Source: Bromus sterilis (lineage: Eukaryota > Streptophyta > Magnoliopsida > Poales > Poaceae). From it: 64,000 nucleotides of DNA. Each line of letters opens with the position of its first letter. The first letter of the stretch is position 1. The notes beneath the pieces are model-generated. The model was given only the letters and a program-made list of their open reading frames with translations, was not told the origin of the DNA and did not search any database. The stretch spans positions 71,371,501 through 71,435,500 of the forward strand of contig OX465601.1 in NCBI GenBank assembly GCA_950022295.1, given 5' to 3'. Of this stretch, positions 46,501 through 56,755 are shown piece by piece. A program made the position numbers and the translations under genes.

Positions 46501-47346
46501 GTGCGTGCGGAGCCTTGTAATGGTCAGTTGGTACACCCCTGCAGGGTTAAATCTTTTCGAGAAGCCGTGTCCACGGTTATGGACGACTTGAGACCTACTC
46601 CTTGTTCATAGACAACAACAACTGACATAATCTTAATATAACTTGATCAGCGTGTGTGTGCCTTGACTGCTTCTTCTTCGCCGGGATGCGAAGAGGAGGA
46701 CAAGGATAGGATAGGTGTTATGTTTGCGTAGTAGGTGGATAGCAGACTTGTTGGAGGCGATTCCTCATCGAATGCTTGGATTCTTGTCTTATTCTCTAGA
46801 TCGTTAGCCACTTCATAAATGCTAGTGCGGCAACAACCTCACCACTTACCCCATCCTTACCGTAAACTACTAGTTGTCCTAGAATGACGAGTGATGAAGT
46901 CCTTGCTGGGTCAGTTGACCACTACAGTTGGATGCTGAGTACTTCTGTACTCATGATACTACCCCCAAACTCTTTTCAGGGTTCTTGATCGACAACAGGT
47001 ATGGTGATCGACGTTTCACGTGGAGACTCGACGACGACTAGTTAGGCGGATCCGACGGAGGGCCTGGACCCGTGTGGTTATGGGATCGATGTTTTTCTCT
47101 TTGTCAGTAGGCATTTGATTGTAGTATGTACTCAGACATGTATTTCCGTTGTTATATTGTATTAAGGCAATTGTATGTCGATTGTATGAGATGTTGTATC
47201 CTTGTAGCTCTAATGTTATGATATCATGTTGGAAATCCGGGGCATATGGCTTTGTCATATGTCGCGGTGGGACCGATATGTGCTTCGTCCCTGGATTTGG
47301 ATGGAAACATCTAGATCTAGAACAGTACCGCATATCGGGCCTTACA
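43542..47346 (+). repeat. Element A 3' LTR
   Basis: 3805 bp, TGTAACAGCC to CCTTACA, uninterrupted. TATA box at 44010-44017, GC-rich leader about 44120-44800, donor-like GAGGTGAGC at 44789. It shows what the 5' LTR looked like before T inserted. Confidence 0.92.
44010..44017 (+). promoter_or_regulatory. TATA box of element A 3' LTR
   Basis: TATATAAA, same context as at 25318-25325. Confidence 0.6.
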
Positions 47347-47351
47347 GAGGG
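47347..47351. repeat. Target-site duplication of element A, right copy
   Basis: GAGGG, identical to 24914-24918. Confidence 0.9.
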
Positions 47352-48941
47352 GAGATGCTGGGAGGTGTTGGGCGTGCTCAAAGGGCTCGGGGCAAGCTCC
47401 CTTTATAGCCGGCGACGAGGGCGGGGATAAGGACGGCCGCGGTGGCGTCCCTATCCATACCCTGGAGCTGGAGCGCGATCGGTCGGGGTGGCGTGGAGCA
47501 CAAGGCGGCGGAAAGTCGGGCGGTGCGGCGAGACAAGCGACTAGGCGACGAGGTGGACTGTGGCAGATGGCGACGCGACCAGGGCACGCCCGGTGTGCGC
47601 CCAGAGCACGCCATGTGCGGCCAAGGGTGTGGCGGGAGGTTCATATGGGGGGGTTATCGTGGCCAAGCATGTCCAGCATGTAGTGCTTTCAACTCTGATC
47701 ACTGTGGTATGCTGGGTTGGCCACACGGGCTACTGTGGTGATCTTTATCTCAAAGATAAGGTTGATGCAGCAAACTTGGACAAAAAGCAGAGCTCACATG
47801 GTGGGGGTTGGGGTGGTGCCAGGTTGTCACATGGTTTTGGGGTGCAAAGGACTAGAGTTTTGTGGAGTTTGGGCTCAAATGGATCAATGCACATGGTACT
47901 TCCTTTGCAAATGTACCATGGTGGTTGAAGGTGTTTGTGTTGTGGTATGGCTAGCACATGGATCCCCTATGCATGATGTTTGGATGAGCTTAATCATACA
48001 CCAGGGTGAGTAGATGTACCAAGTTTCACCTCAAATGGAGCAATGTAGCTAGTACTTCCCTTGCAAATGCCCAAATAGGCCAGAATGCAAAGTTGAAGCG
48101 AGCATCTCATAGGATTGATGTAATTGTGTGAAAATTTGTGGATTGAGGTTATTTGGTGGTGTGAACATGTGTGTAAAATTTCATGGCCATTGGACAAGCC
48201 TAGCTAGCACTTGCTTCACAAGGTGTCCTGCTGACCAGAATCTTACACTTGATGATGCACTCACATGGGTAGTTGGATTTGACTCAAACTTGGTTTCGTG
48301 GAGTCATTTGGGTGTGGGAATAGGCACAAAAAGTTTCAAGGCAAATGGAGTCCCCTATCATGCACTTTCTCCACAATGCCCCCTTGCTGCATCCAAACCT
48401 TGGGAATTTATGGTGGGAGTTTGGCTAGGCAAATGGTGGTGGAATTTGGTCTAGGATCATGATATGATCATATGATACTGCACAAAAAGTTTCACCAGCA
48501 ACGGATCAAGGGAAATGGCATTCACTTCACAAAGCTCCATTGTGCCCCCGCAGACAAATGAATTTTTCTAGAGGAAAAATTCACTTGGGCCATGCAATGT
48601 TTTTGGAGAATTTGGCAAGATATGGCATCAAGAGAAAGTGGGAATCATTTGGGGATTTATGGAGCGATATAAATATGGGTTGCTTCACAAACCTCAAATA
48701 ATAGGAATATCCCTTTTACTGGAAAAGGAATATATGGCTTGAACAAAATGGTGGCTTGGATGGGATGGATCCATGGAATGACATGGGGAAGGCTTGGATT
48801 CAAGGTCCACTTGAGCATGGGGATAAAATACGCTCAAGCTTCAAGTCCAAAGAGGTGCTCAACATCAAATCAACCGGCAAATCCAGAAATAAATCAGAAA
48901 TGATTTTGGAAAATGAAAGTTCCAAAATCCAGGATGTCACA
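47352..48941 (-). repeat. Element B 5' LTR, second part (promoter side)
   Basis: Matches about 2440-4029 of the left LTR and ends GATGTCACA. The TATA box (TATAAAGG, minus strand) is at 47400-47407, so A inserted about 50 bases downstream of it, close to the expected transcription start. Confidence 0.9.
47400..47407 (-). promoter_or_regulatory. TATA box in the 5' LTR of element B
   Basis: TATAAAGG on the minus strand, same as 2483-2490. Confidence 0.55.
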
Positions 48942-50609
48942 TGAGTTATATATTTGGTTCTCCTTTTATATATTTGTTCTTGAGTATTCTTGCATGTTCT
49001 CTGTTGCTTTGTATTGCTTTGGCCAAGTAGTAGATTGGAACTCCAAGAGGGAGCGTTATGCATGATTGTTGGTTCATGCCCCCCGATGTCTAGCTTGAGT
49101 GACAGAAACACGAGACTAGGGGATGTGTTGTTGCCACCAGGAAGAAAACAACGGTGCTTGTAACTGCGGTTGCAAGGGTTGTTTACCTTACGCATAGTTT
49201 GTTAATGAAATTGTCTGTTGCTTTGAGTTTACAATTTTGGTGGGGCTCGCAACTTAAGACCAGTGAGATGTTCTGGATAGATATCTCAAGGTTCATGATT
49301 AGTGAGTAGATGTTGATGAATAAACGGTCTACTTGTCTTGGCATACTGCCCATACGATTGAGCCTCTAACTTTCTTGTAGCATAGTTAGCATTGCGGTGC
49401 GTTTCTAATTATGTCAATTGCCCAGCTGTAATTTGTTCACCCAACATAGTTGTTTATCGTCTTTTGGGAGAGAGACATTATTGGTGAACATCATGGGACC
49501 CCAGTCCATATTTCCACTATTGTTTACACCTCACCAATTTACTGCTTTTATTTCCTTTCCGTTGCAATCATCACTACTATTCCTTCTTGTGTTTTGATCC
49601 TTTGTAAACAACAAGACCGGAGAGATTGACAACCTCTCTAGCTCGTTGGGAGCAAAGTTATTTGTTGTTGTGTGCAGGACCACGACAACTCCCTAGCTAG
49701 AAGAAATTTCCGTGGACCGTTGCCACCTTCTTGTTGATCCCCGGATTCCTCTTGGATTCGATAAAACTTACAGTCCTCGTGTAAGGGAAATTTGTTGCCA
49801 CTACATCCAGACCTTCCACTTTGGGTAACCAACGAGGAACACTAGTTCAGTGCCATCACCCTCCCCTTCGAGGGGGGCTCCCCCGGCACCACCCCTCGCC
49901 CCTGCAGAGGATTGGTTAACATCGGCGTCGCACCCTCCGGGTCGAGCGACAGCCCTCCACCTGGGTGCACAACCATGTCTCGCTACACGTTTTCCACCAT
50001 CGGAGACGGTTGTCCCCTTTCTACCTGCTCGAGGCGAGGCGCCTAGGTTGAAGCCCCAAGATATAGTTCCCCTTCCAGACAAAGATATCTCGAACCATTA
50101 CCCTCACTCAAAAACTGGTAAAGACTTCCCGGTGAATAAGGAAACAAACCTAGGACGATGCGCGTGGATCGTCGAGAGGGCCTTCCGGAGGCCTCGCTCG
50201 CACGTTTCTGCCGCGCATCCGCCGACTTGTGGTGCTTCCTCCAAGAATCGATTCCTTTTCGTTGGGACCTCAGAAATCTCTTCCCTACAAAATATTCCAG
50301 AGCCTGCTTAGTACAAATTTAGGCGACTAGGATGGGCAATAGGTTGAACTTACTCATCATCCCGTGGGGGCGATAGCGTCGCGTCCGGCAGGTTGGGTTT
50401 CCACCCTCCTCTTGCAGCGGACGCCCCTTCGCTCTCGGTAGCCCGACCAGACAACCGGGAAGGAGGACACGTCGACCTCTTGCGGCTTGTTGAGGTAGAC
50501 GCACCCTGGGGTGTCGTGGCACTGCGCCTGGTCTCGGGCGCCTTGTCCCTCGTCCCCTCCATGGAACTCGCCTCCCGGGATCGTCATCTACATCAACCAT
50601 GGTGGCGTA
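48942..50609. other. Unassigned older sequence F, probably LTR-retrotransposon remnant
   Basis: Flanked by B on the left and D on the right. About 48942-49840 has the look of the 3' half of a grass Gypsy LTR (T-rich, phrases such as GGTGGGGCTCGCAACTTAAG and a TGGGTAACCAACGAGGAAC end). 49850-50600 is GC-richer with open frames on both strands but no recognisable domain. No second copy of this sequence is in the window, so the identification is weak. Confidence 0.35.
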
Positions 50610-51991
50610 TGATACATCTCAAACGTATCTACTTTTCCAAACACTTTTGCTATTGTTTTGCCTTCATTCTTGCATGATTTGGACGAAACTAACCCGGACT
50701 AACGCTGTTTTCAGCAGAGCTGCCTGTATGGTTTTATTGTGTGCACGAAAATGGATTTTTAGGTATCTCAGAAAATTCCGGGAAAATTCACAGAAAGTCC
50801 ACGCACCAGAAGCTTCCACCAGCCAGAAGTGGGGCCACAGAGGGGCCACAGGGGCCCCAGGCGCCTGGCTTGCGCGGTCCCACCCCTGGCCGCGCCGGGG
50901 GGCGCCTGGGAGGCCTCCACCTCCTCTCGTGCCCTACCTCGACTCCTATTTATTCTCGTGACGGGAAAACCCCAGAAGAGAAGTCGCTTTTCCAGTTTCC
51001 GTCGCGGAGCCGCCGCCACCCTCTGTTCTTCTTCGGGAGGGCTAATCTGGAGGCTGATTTGGCCTCCGGAGAGGGGAGATCGTCGCCATCGTCATAACCA
51101 TCACCAATCCATCCCTCCTCCATGACTTCTCTTCACATGTGTGAGTAATTCCCTGCTGTAGGCAAAGGGGACGGTAGGGATTGGATGAGTTTAATCATGT
51201 AATAGTTCGTCAGATTGTTAGGGGCATGTTGCCTATCATCTACTTTGGTGTTTATCTTCTTTGCTTCAACTTGTTGCTCTTAATGCTTGTCACTTTGGGC
51301 CCGAGTGCCATGTTTTCAGATCTGAACCCTATGTGTTTTCATGAATATATTTGTGTTCTTGATCCTATCTATGAGTTGTATGCACCTATTATGGTCCAGA
51401 ACCGGCGATCCCAAAGGTGACATCTTGGGACACCAAAGGGGATGGTCCATAATTTGAGGATTCCATGTATCCATTGAGTTTATTGCTTTGTTCCGGTGCT
51501 CTTTGACACGAGCACCTTAATCTCCATAAGTTCCCTTTGGCCCCGTTCGTAGCGGGATGGTAGGACAAAAGATGTTGTGCAAGTTATTATTGCAAGCACG
51601 CAAAACTACCTACGGGATACATGTCTAATGTTTGATATTTGCCTAGATGATCATTTCTTTTCTGTGTGCCTTTCCCCATGTTATAATCTATTACATGTTC
51701 ACCCTCATCCATGCAGCGCCCAACCATTCATCTCCCTAGCCTACAGTGTTTCAATCCTGCTGGTCATTAGTTGCTAATTTTTCTGTTTACTTTTGCTGTC
51801 ACCACCATCACTATCATATTACCATTACCACTTTTATTTTGTTGCAAGCAAGTATATTTCAGGTGCGGTTGAATTGACAACTCAATTGTCAAATCTTATA
51901 AATACTCTTTGGGTCCCCGTGTGTCGAATCAATAAATTGGGTTAACTTACCCGCGAAGACTATCTCGATCCCTTACGGTTGTGGGTCATCA
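50610..51991 (+). repeat. Element D 5' LTR
   Basis: About 1382 bp, TGATAC to GTCATCA, repeated from 58582. TATA-like TATTTATT near 50947-50954. It contains a GC-rich inverted-repeat module at about 50836-50925 that recurs before ORF2. The end is taken 12 bases before the PBS, so it could be off by a few bases. Confidence 0.85.
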
Positions 51992-52003
51992 AGTACCGTT
52001 TTC

Positions 52004-52021
52004 TGGCGCCGTTGCCGGGGA
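52004..52021 (+). promoter_or_regulatory. Primer-binding site of element D
   Basis: TGGCGCCGTTGCCGGGGA, the exact complement of the 3' end of plant tRNA-Asp with CCA; typical of Athila and related Gypsy elements. Confidence 0.85.
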
Positions 52022-52078
52022 GCATAGAAATATTTACAAGTCTACTTGAAGTATCCTGCCTGCTGCACATCATCCGCT

Positions 52079-53905
52079 ATGGGTAAGAAAGGAGACCCAA
52101 GGTTCCGATCTTACCATCCCTTACAAGAAAAGGTACTGTTCTGAACACTAGTGCTACACTTGATTCACCTTCTGTTATGAGTAAGTTTTCTTCACCGCCA
52201 CCACATGATGCTTCTACTGAGTCTGTCACTATGTCCGATGATTTTGATGATGCTTCCACTACTCTTGATGATACTACTTTTCTTTGCTACTATATTGAAA
52301 CTCAGACTGCTAAGGCTGCAGCAGAATCCAAGACCGAGACCCCTGCTACCTATATTCCTACCTGCAAAACCTTTGGTTACCCGTGCCTAGATGAACTCAA
52401 GGAGAGAATCCTTGATGATGATTATGTTACTCTTGATGATGATTTTTGCAGGGAACTCAGAGAGTGTGTCGACTCTGACCCTGGTGCTGTTAAGGAGTTG
52501 CTCAAAAAGCACTCCATGAAGAACAAAGTTATTCCTGATCCTAAATTTGCCACATCCCCTATATGCATCATTGATCCTGATTATGATTTCTCTGTTGATC
52601 TTTCACTTATATCTACAGTCGAGGCTGACCCCTTTTATGGCAGAGAAAATGATGATGCTATAGCACACTTGACCAAACTCGCTGAGCTAGGTAACCTATT
52701 CACTACTGATGAGAAGATACGAAACTTCTATGTGGCCAAGCTTTTTTCCTTTTTCTTTGAAGGAAGACGCTAAATCATGGTACGATGCACTACCCTATGG
52801 TTCCATTAAGAGTCCTCAGGACTTATTCCAATTCTTTGTTGATAAATATTTCCCATCTCATATGCAACATGCTGCTTTGCAAAGAATCTATAACTTTAAA
52901 CAATTGCAGGATGAGCACCTCCCTAAAGCTTGGGGGAGGTTTTGTGATTAACTTAAGGTTATGCCAGGACATGGAGTCCCCAAGAATGAACTGCTTGATA
53001 TATTTTACGCTGGTTTAACGGATGAATCCAAATCCTACCTGGATAGTTGTGCTAGTTGTGTTTTCAGGGAAAGAACACCGGACGATGCAGAAGAATTAAT
53101 GTGCAAAATTGCCAAGAACTATGAAGATTGGTCCGTTCCTGAACCACTTCTACCACCGAAAAAGAGGCGCATGCTAGTTCTGAGCCCCGAAGATATGCAA
53201 GAAGCAAAGAGGTCTATAAAGGAGAAAGGTATTAAAGCCGAAGACGTGAAGAATTTACCGCCTATTGAGAAGTTGTGTGAGCCTACTACTCGCCCTCCCA
53301 TGGTAGTGGTACACTCACTATTAGACTTTACTGAAAGTGACATCCCTAAAGGTAAGCCCCCCGACCAATGCTTAGATGAGCTTGATAATTTTATTATTAA
53401 GCAAGACCATTTTAATAGGAGGATACAAAGTCAGTTGCATGATAACTCTCTTGCTATCAAAAGTTTGTGTGGTGTCCTAGAAAGAACAGTTAATGATGTT
53501 AAATGTCTTGTTAAGCATTTTCATATGGTTCAAACTCAGCTTGAAAAAATTTCTAATGTGTAAAAAGATTTGCTTGCTAATAATGCCAAACAGGACATAC
53601 AAGCTTATGGCATCAAAACTAGGGGTGGAACACACACCCAGGACCCACTCTATCCTGAGGGGCATCCAAAGAGGATCGAGCAAGACTCTCAAGTACAAGA
53701 AGAAGACGAGACTGTTAGCTCTCCGAAGAAAAAGAAGAAGAAGAAACACAAGGAGGCTGACAATCCCAATGATCCTATTACAAGTGAAAAACCAGTTGTT
53801 GATCCTAACAGCATATCTACCTCCGATGCTGAAACAGAAGACGGTGCCGAGCCTGAAGAAAAGGACACTGAAAAGAATGATTCTCCCGAGGTAAGAGAAG
53901 AATAA
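52079..53905 (+). pseudogene. Element D Gag
   Basis: Begins MGKKGDPRF at 52079, with a frameshift near 52130. It then has an acidic segment ending in DADDxxFSF-like motifs, a second frameshift near 52740 and the gag core (KEDAKSWYDALPYGSI, LFQFFVDKYFPSHM, LLDIFYAGLTDESK). In-frame TAA stops lie at 52949-52951, 53561-53563 and 53903-53905. The last part is Lys/Glu-rich with a KKKKKKKHKEAD run. The core is clearly a Retrotrans_gag domain of the Athila type. Confidence 0.85.
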
Positions 53906-54757
53906 ACACCTGATAAACGCAAGAAGTACTCTAGAGAAGACTTCATCGCAAGAAGACATGGGAAGGAAAGAGAACCATGGATACAAAAACCCATGCCCTT
54001 TCCAGGTAAGTCCCTCAAATCTAAAGAAGAAGAGCATTACAATAAGTTTTGTGAATGGATGAAACCTCTTTTTCTTCAAATCCCTTTGACTGATGCTATT
54101 AAGTTACCTCCCTATTCAAAATATATGAAAGATATTTTCACTAATAAAAGAAAAGTTCCTAATGAAGCAATATCTACCATGCTTGCTAACTACTCTTTCA
54201 GTGGCAAGATTCCTGAGAAGCTTGGTGATCCAGGTATACCCACCATTCCTTGCTCCATAAAGAATAATTACGTCAGAACTGCTTTATGTGATCTTGGTGC
54301 AGGAGTGAGTGTTATGCCTTTCTCTCTTTACAAGAGACTTTGTTTAGAGAAACTAATCCCTACAGATATCTCTCTTCATATGGCTGACAAATCAACAGCC
54401 GTCCCCATTGGTATTTGTGAGGATGTTCCCGTTGAAGTTGCTAATTGTTTGATCCTTACAGATTTTGTTGTGCTTGACATGCCCGAGGATGGGAGCATGT
54501 CCATTATTCTTGGTAGACCTTTTCTTAACACCGCAGGTGCTATTATTGATTGCAATACAGGAAAGGTCACTTTCAACGTTGATGATAAAGAACACACGGT
54601 GTATTTTCCAAAGAAGATCGACAAGAGGCATGGCCTTAACTCTATAGAGAATGTTGAGACCGTGAAGATTGGAGAATGGGACTGTCCACTACATGTGCAC
54701 CACAAATACAAAACCATTATGGTGGGGACAATGTCCATTAAAGTAAAGGTGCAATGA
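53906..54757 (+). pseudogene. Element D protease
   Basis: Open frame directly after the gag TAA. It contains the region preceding the protease (FARRHGKEREPWI-like, MKPLFLQIPLTDAIK, YSKYMKDIFTNKR), then the retropepsin-like site ALCDLGAGVSVMPF and the second conserved segment IILGRPFLNTAGAIID. It ends with a normal TGA; pol does not continue. This is the usual Athila protease, with DLGAS changed to DLGAG. Confidence 0.85.
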
Positions 54758-55541
54758 TCACTTCATAAGAGGTGAGACTTCTTGTTCTATATATCGCCGG
54801 TTTGTTGGTAAGACTTGATCAACCTTACTAGTGAGCTTGTTTTATATAGGTAAAAAGTTAAGCTTGTTATGTTTTCATTTGCTTTAACTTTTATTCTCTT
54901 TGCTGTACCAAGTTTTTGTGTTTTTGAAGCTTCACAATATTAATCACCGCTTTAAGTTTTCAGAAAGTTTTGCAGCTTTTTGAACTCCGAGAAATTTTCA
55001 AAAGTGAAGTTTTCAGAAAAAATCCCTAAAAATAAAAATAAAAATTTCCATGCCAGGAGTGACCCAGAGGTACCTGGGGCTGACCAGGGGGGGCCACCAG
55101 TGGCCCAGGTGGCCAGCTGGCGCGGCCTGCCCCCTGGCCGCGCCGATACGGCGCCTGGGGCCCACAGGTCCCACCTCCAGGTGAGTCTTCTTCCTCTCTC
55201 TCTCTTTCTCTCCAAAAACACGAGTTCTGGCCCTTGCGTTCTTGCTGTTCGTGGAGGTGATTTTCGATCTCTCTCCACAACCCATCATTTGAGCTGAGAT
55301 TTTGAGAAAATACTCCCTGGTACGTAACTCCTCCACTCCTCCAAATAGATTTTTGGTTCGTGGCTTCATTTGTGAGTATTTAGTAGTTCTTGGTGCTATT
55401 TAGATGAGCTTGCTTGCATGTGTAGAAGTTTATTTTCCAAGTTTTGATGCAAGTTTTTGCCTTAGGTAAGTGGGTTGAGTAGTTTTCCTTAACTCGCTTT
55501 GTTTAAATCCTTGTTTTTGTAATTTGGCAAAAATTTCAGAA
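54758..55541 (+). promoter_or_regulatory. Element D spacer and putative spliced leader of ORF2
   Basis: No RT or integrase is present. TATA-like strings occur near 54788 and 54843. A GC-rich module (55066-55175) resembling part of the LTR contains GGCGCGGCC paired with GGCCGCGCC. A donor CTCCAG|GTGAGT lies at 55181, and an acceptor AAATTTCAG ends at 55539, three bases before the ATG of ORF2. The 359-bp interval is T-rich. Confidence 0.5.
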
Positions 55542-56755
55542 ATGAGTTTGCTAGGAAGAGCAAAGGGGTGGCTTGGGAAGAAAAGGCCCGAGCGCTCCGA
55601 TCGAGTTACAAGAGCTGCAGCTTCACCCTCGACTGCTAGGGTGAGCTACAACGAGGATCGTGTGCCCTTAGAGTTGTTGGAGGACACAAATCCAGCACAT
55701 GCAATGACTTTCCCGTGCAATGAATTCCTTGAAGCTGCATGAATTAAGGAGGAGTTCTATAATCTTTGTGCTAATGCAGGTCTGACGCGGCTCGCAACGT
55801 GCCGTGTTGCTCAGTATCAAAAACTCACCTCCTGTTTCATTAACAGTTTTAGATATAACCTTGATACTGGTTCTGTTGAGTTTAAAATTTACAATAATCT
55901 TTTGACCATGTCTTTGGAAAAGTTTTGTGAAATAATAGGTGTGTCGAACGTTGGACTGACGGCGAAGATAAGCTCTCAGCCCTCCGAGCTGAGAATCGTC
56001 TGCAACTCTCTCTGTAGCATGGATACGAGGGATATTCACCGGTTCAAAATCTCCAGCATCTTATTCCAACACCTCAGGTATTTTGTGTATTATATTGCTA
56101 GAGGGGTGTTAGCTCGTGACAACACGAGCAATATTTCTGCGCCGGTTATTGCTATCCTGGCAACCGCCCTCTCGGGGAGGTTTGATTATAATGTGGGTGC
56201 TTAATTGCTCGACGCCTTTCTATGAACGGTAACAAGGGAGATTTATTTGGTGGCGTTTACGCCACACTTATCCTAGAGTCTCTTAATGGCACCCCACACC
56301 CTGATGATAAGCCTTTTACTTATTTAAGTTTTGATCTTGTTGCTATGAAAAGGCATAAGTTTGTTACCATGACTTCCGAGTTTGGTAACCTTGATTATAT
56401 CTTGCGTTTCAAAGCCACCACGGAACGCAAGATCCGTCTACCTGCACCTCTTTTGTTCGATTTCCCTCGCAGGAACGGATGGTCCTTTGATGTTATTCAG
56501 TTTGATGAGTTCGTGGTCCAGCATCAGTTTCATAACCCCATTGAGGGGGTTGTGCCCGACGAGGAGGAGCATGGTGAGTTACCACCTTTCCAGGGGGAGA
56601 CCGTCACCCAGTTTGGTGAAGGGTCTTCCTCTGCTTGGAGCGCGAATCCTTCTTCGTGGGAGGATCCGAGGACTTCGGTGTACGCACCGGAAGCCTCATA
56701 CGACCCTTGGACTCACCAGTACCACCCTGGAGCAGGAGGCTCCTGGGGACATTAG
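55542..56755 (+). pseudogene. Element D Athila-type ORF2 (env-like position)
   Basis: Starts MSLLGRAKGWLGKKR. It is interrupted by a TGA at 55740-55742 and, after 56204, by a stop and frameshift (the frame resumes at 56222 with NGNKGDLFGG). Recognisable stretches such as EEFYNLCANAGL, FCEIIGVSNVG, RGVLARDNTSNIS and DLFGGVYATLILESL belong to the plant 'Athila ORF-1 / retrotransposon' family. The C-terminal part is acidic and then Ser/Trp/Tyr/Pro-rich. I see no signal peptide or membrane span. Its function in the element is not known to me. Confidence 0.75.

Larger units (their letters stand above)
24919..47346 (+). mobile_element. Element A: giant-LTR element with a 551-bp internal domain
   Basis: LTRs start TGTAACAGCC and end GGGCCTTACA. 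The 3' LTR is 43542-47346 (3805 bp). The 5' LTR is 24919-27931 plus 42243-42990 (3761 bp), split by element T. The internal region between the LTRs is only 42991-43541 and holds a PBS but no coding domain. This is a non-autonomous element in which LTRs make up 93 % of the length. LTR pairs differ by several per cent plus two reciprocal indels. I did not assign a family name. Confidence 0.9.
1..48941 (-). mobile_element. Element B: long-LTR, gag-pol-less LTR retrotransposon (outermost of the nest)
   Basis: The sequence from position 1 is repeated from 22493 onward, and both copies end in GATGTCACA (at 4029 and 48941). The right copy starts TGTGGCACC at 22242. A tRNA-iMet-type primer-binding site lies reversed just left of 22242, and a polypurine tract lies reversed at 4030-4044, so the element reads on the minus strand and the right LTR is its 5' LTR. 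The internal region is 4030-7037 plus 21285-22241, about 4 kb once C is removed. No gag, protease, integrase or reverse transcriptase can be recognised in it; one unknown small ORF lies next to the PBS. This fits the class of large non-autonomous LTR elements (LARD-like). The family name was not assigned. The left TSD is outside the window. Confidence 0.85.

Noticed and set aside
49850..50311. 153-codon frame in segment F as a gene
   Set aside because: Composition looks like LTR or leader sequence and I recognise no domain; opposite-strand frames of similar length exist downstream.
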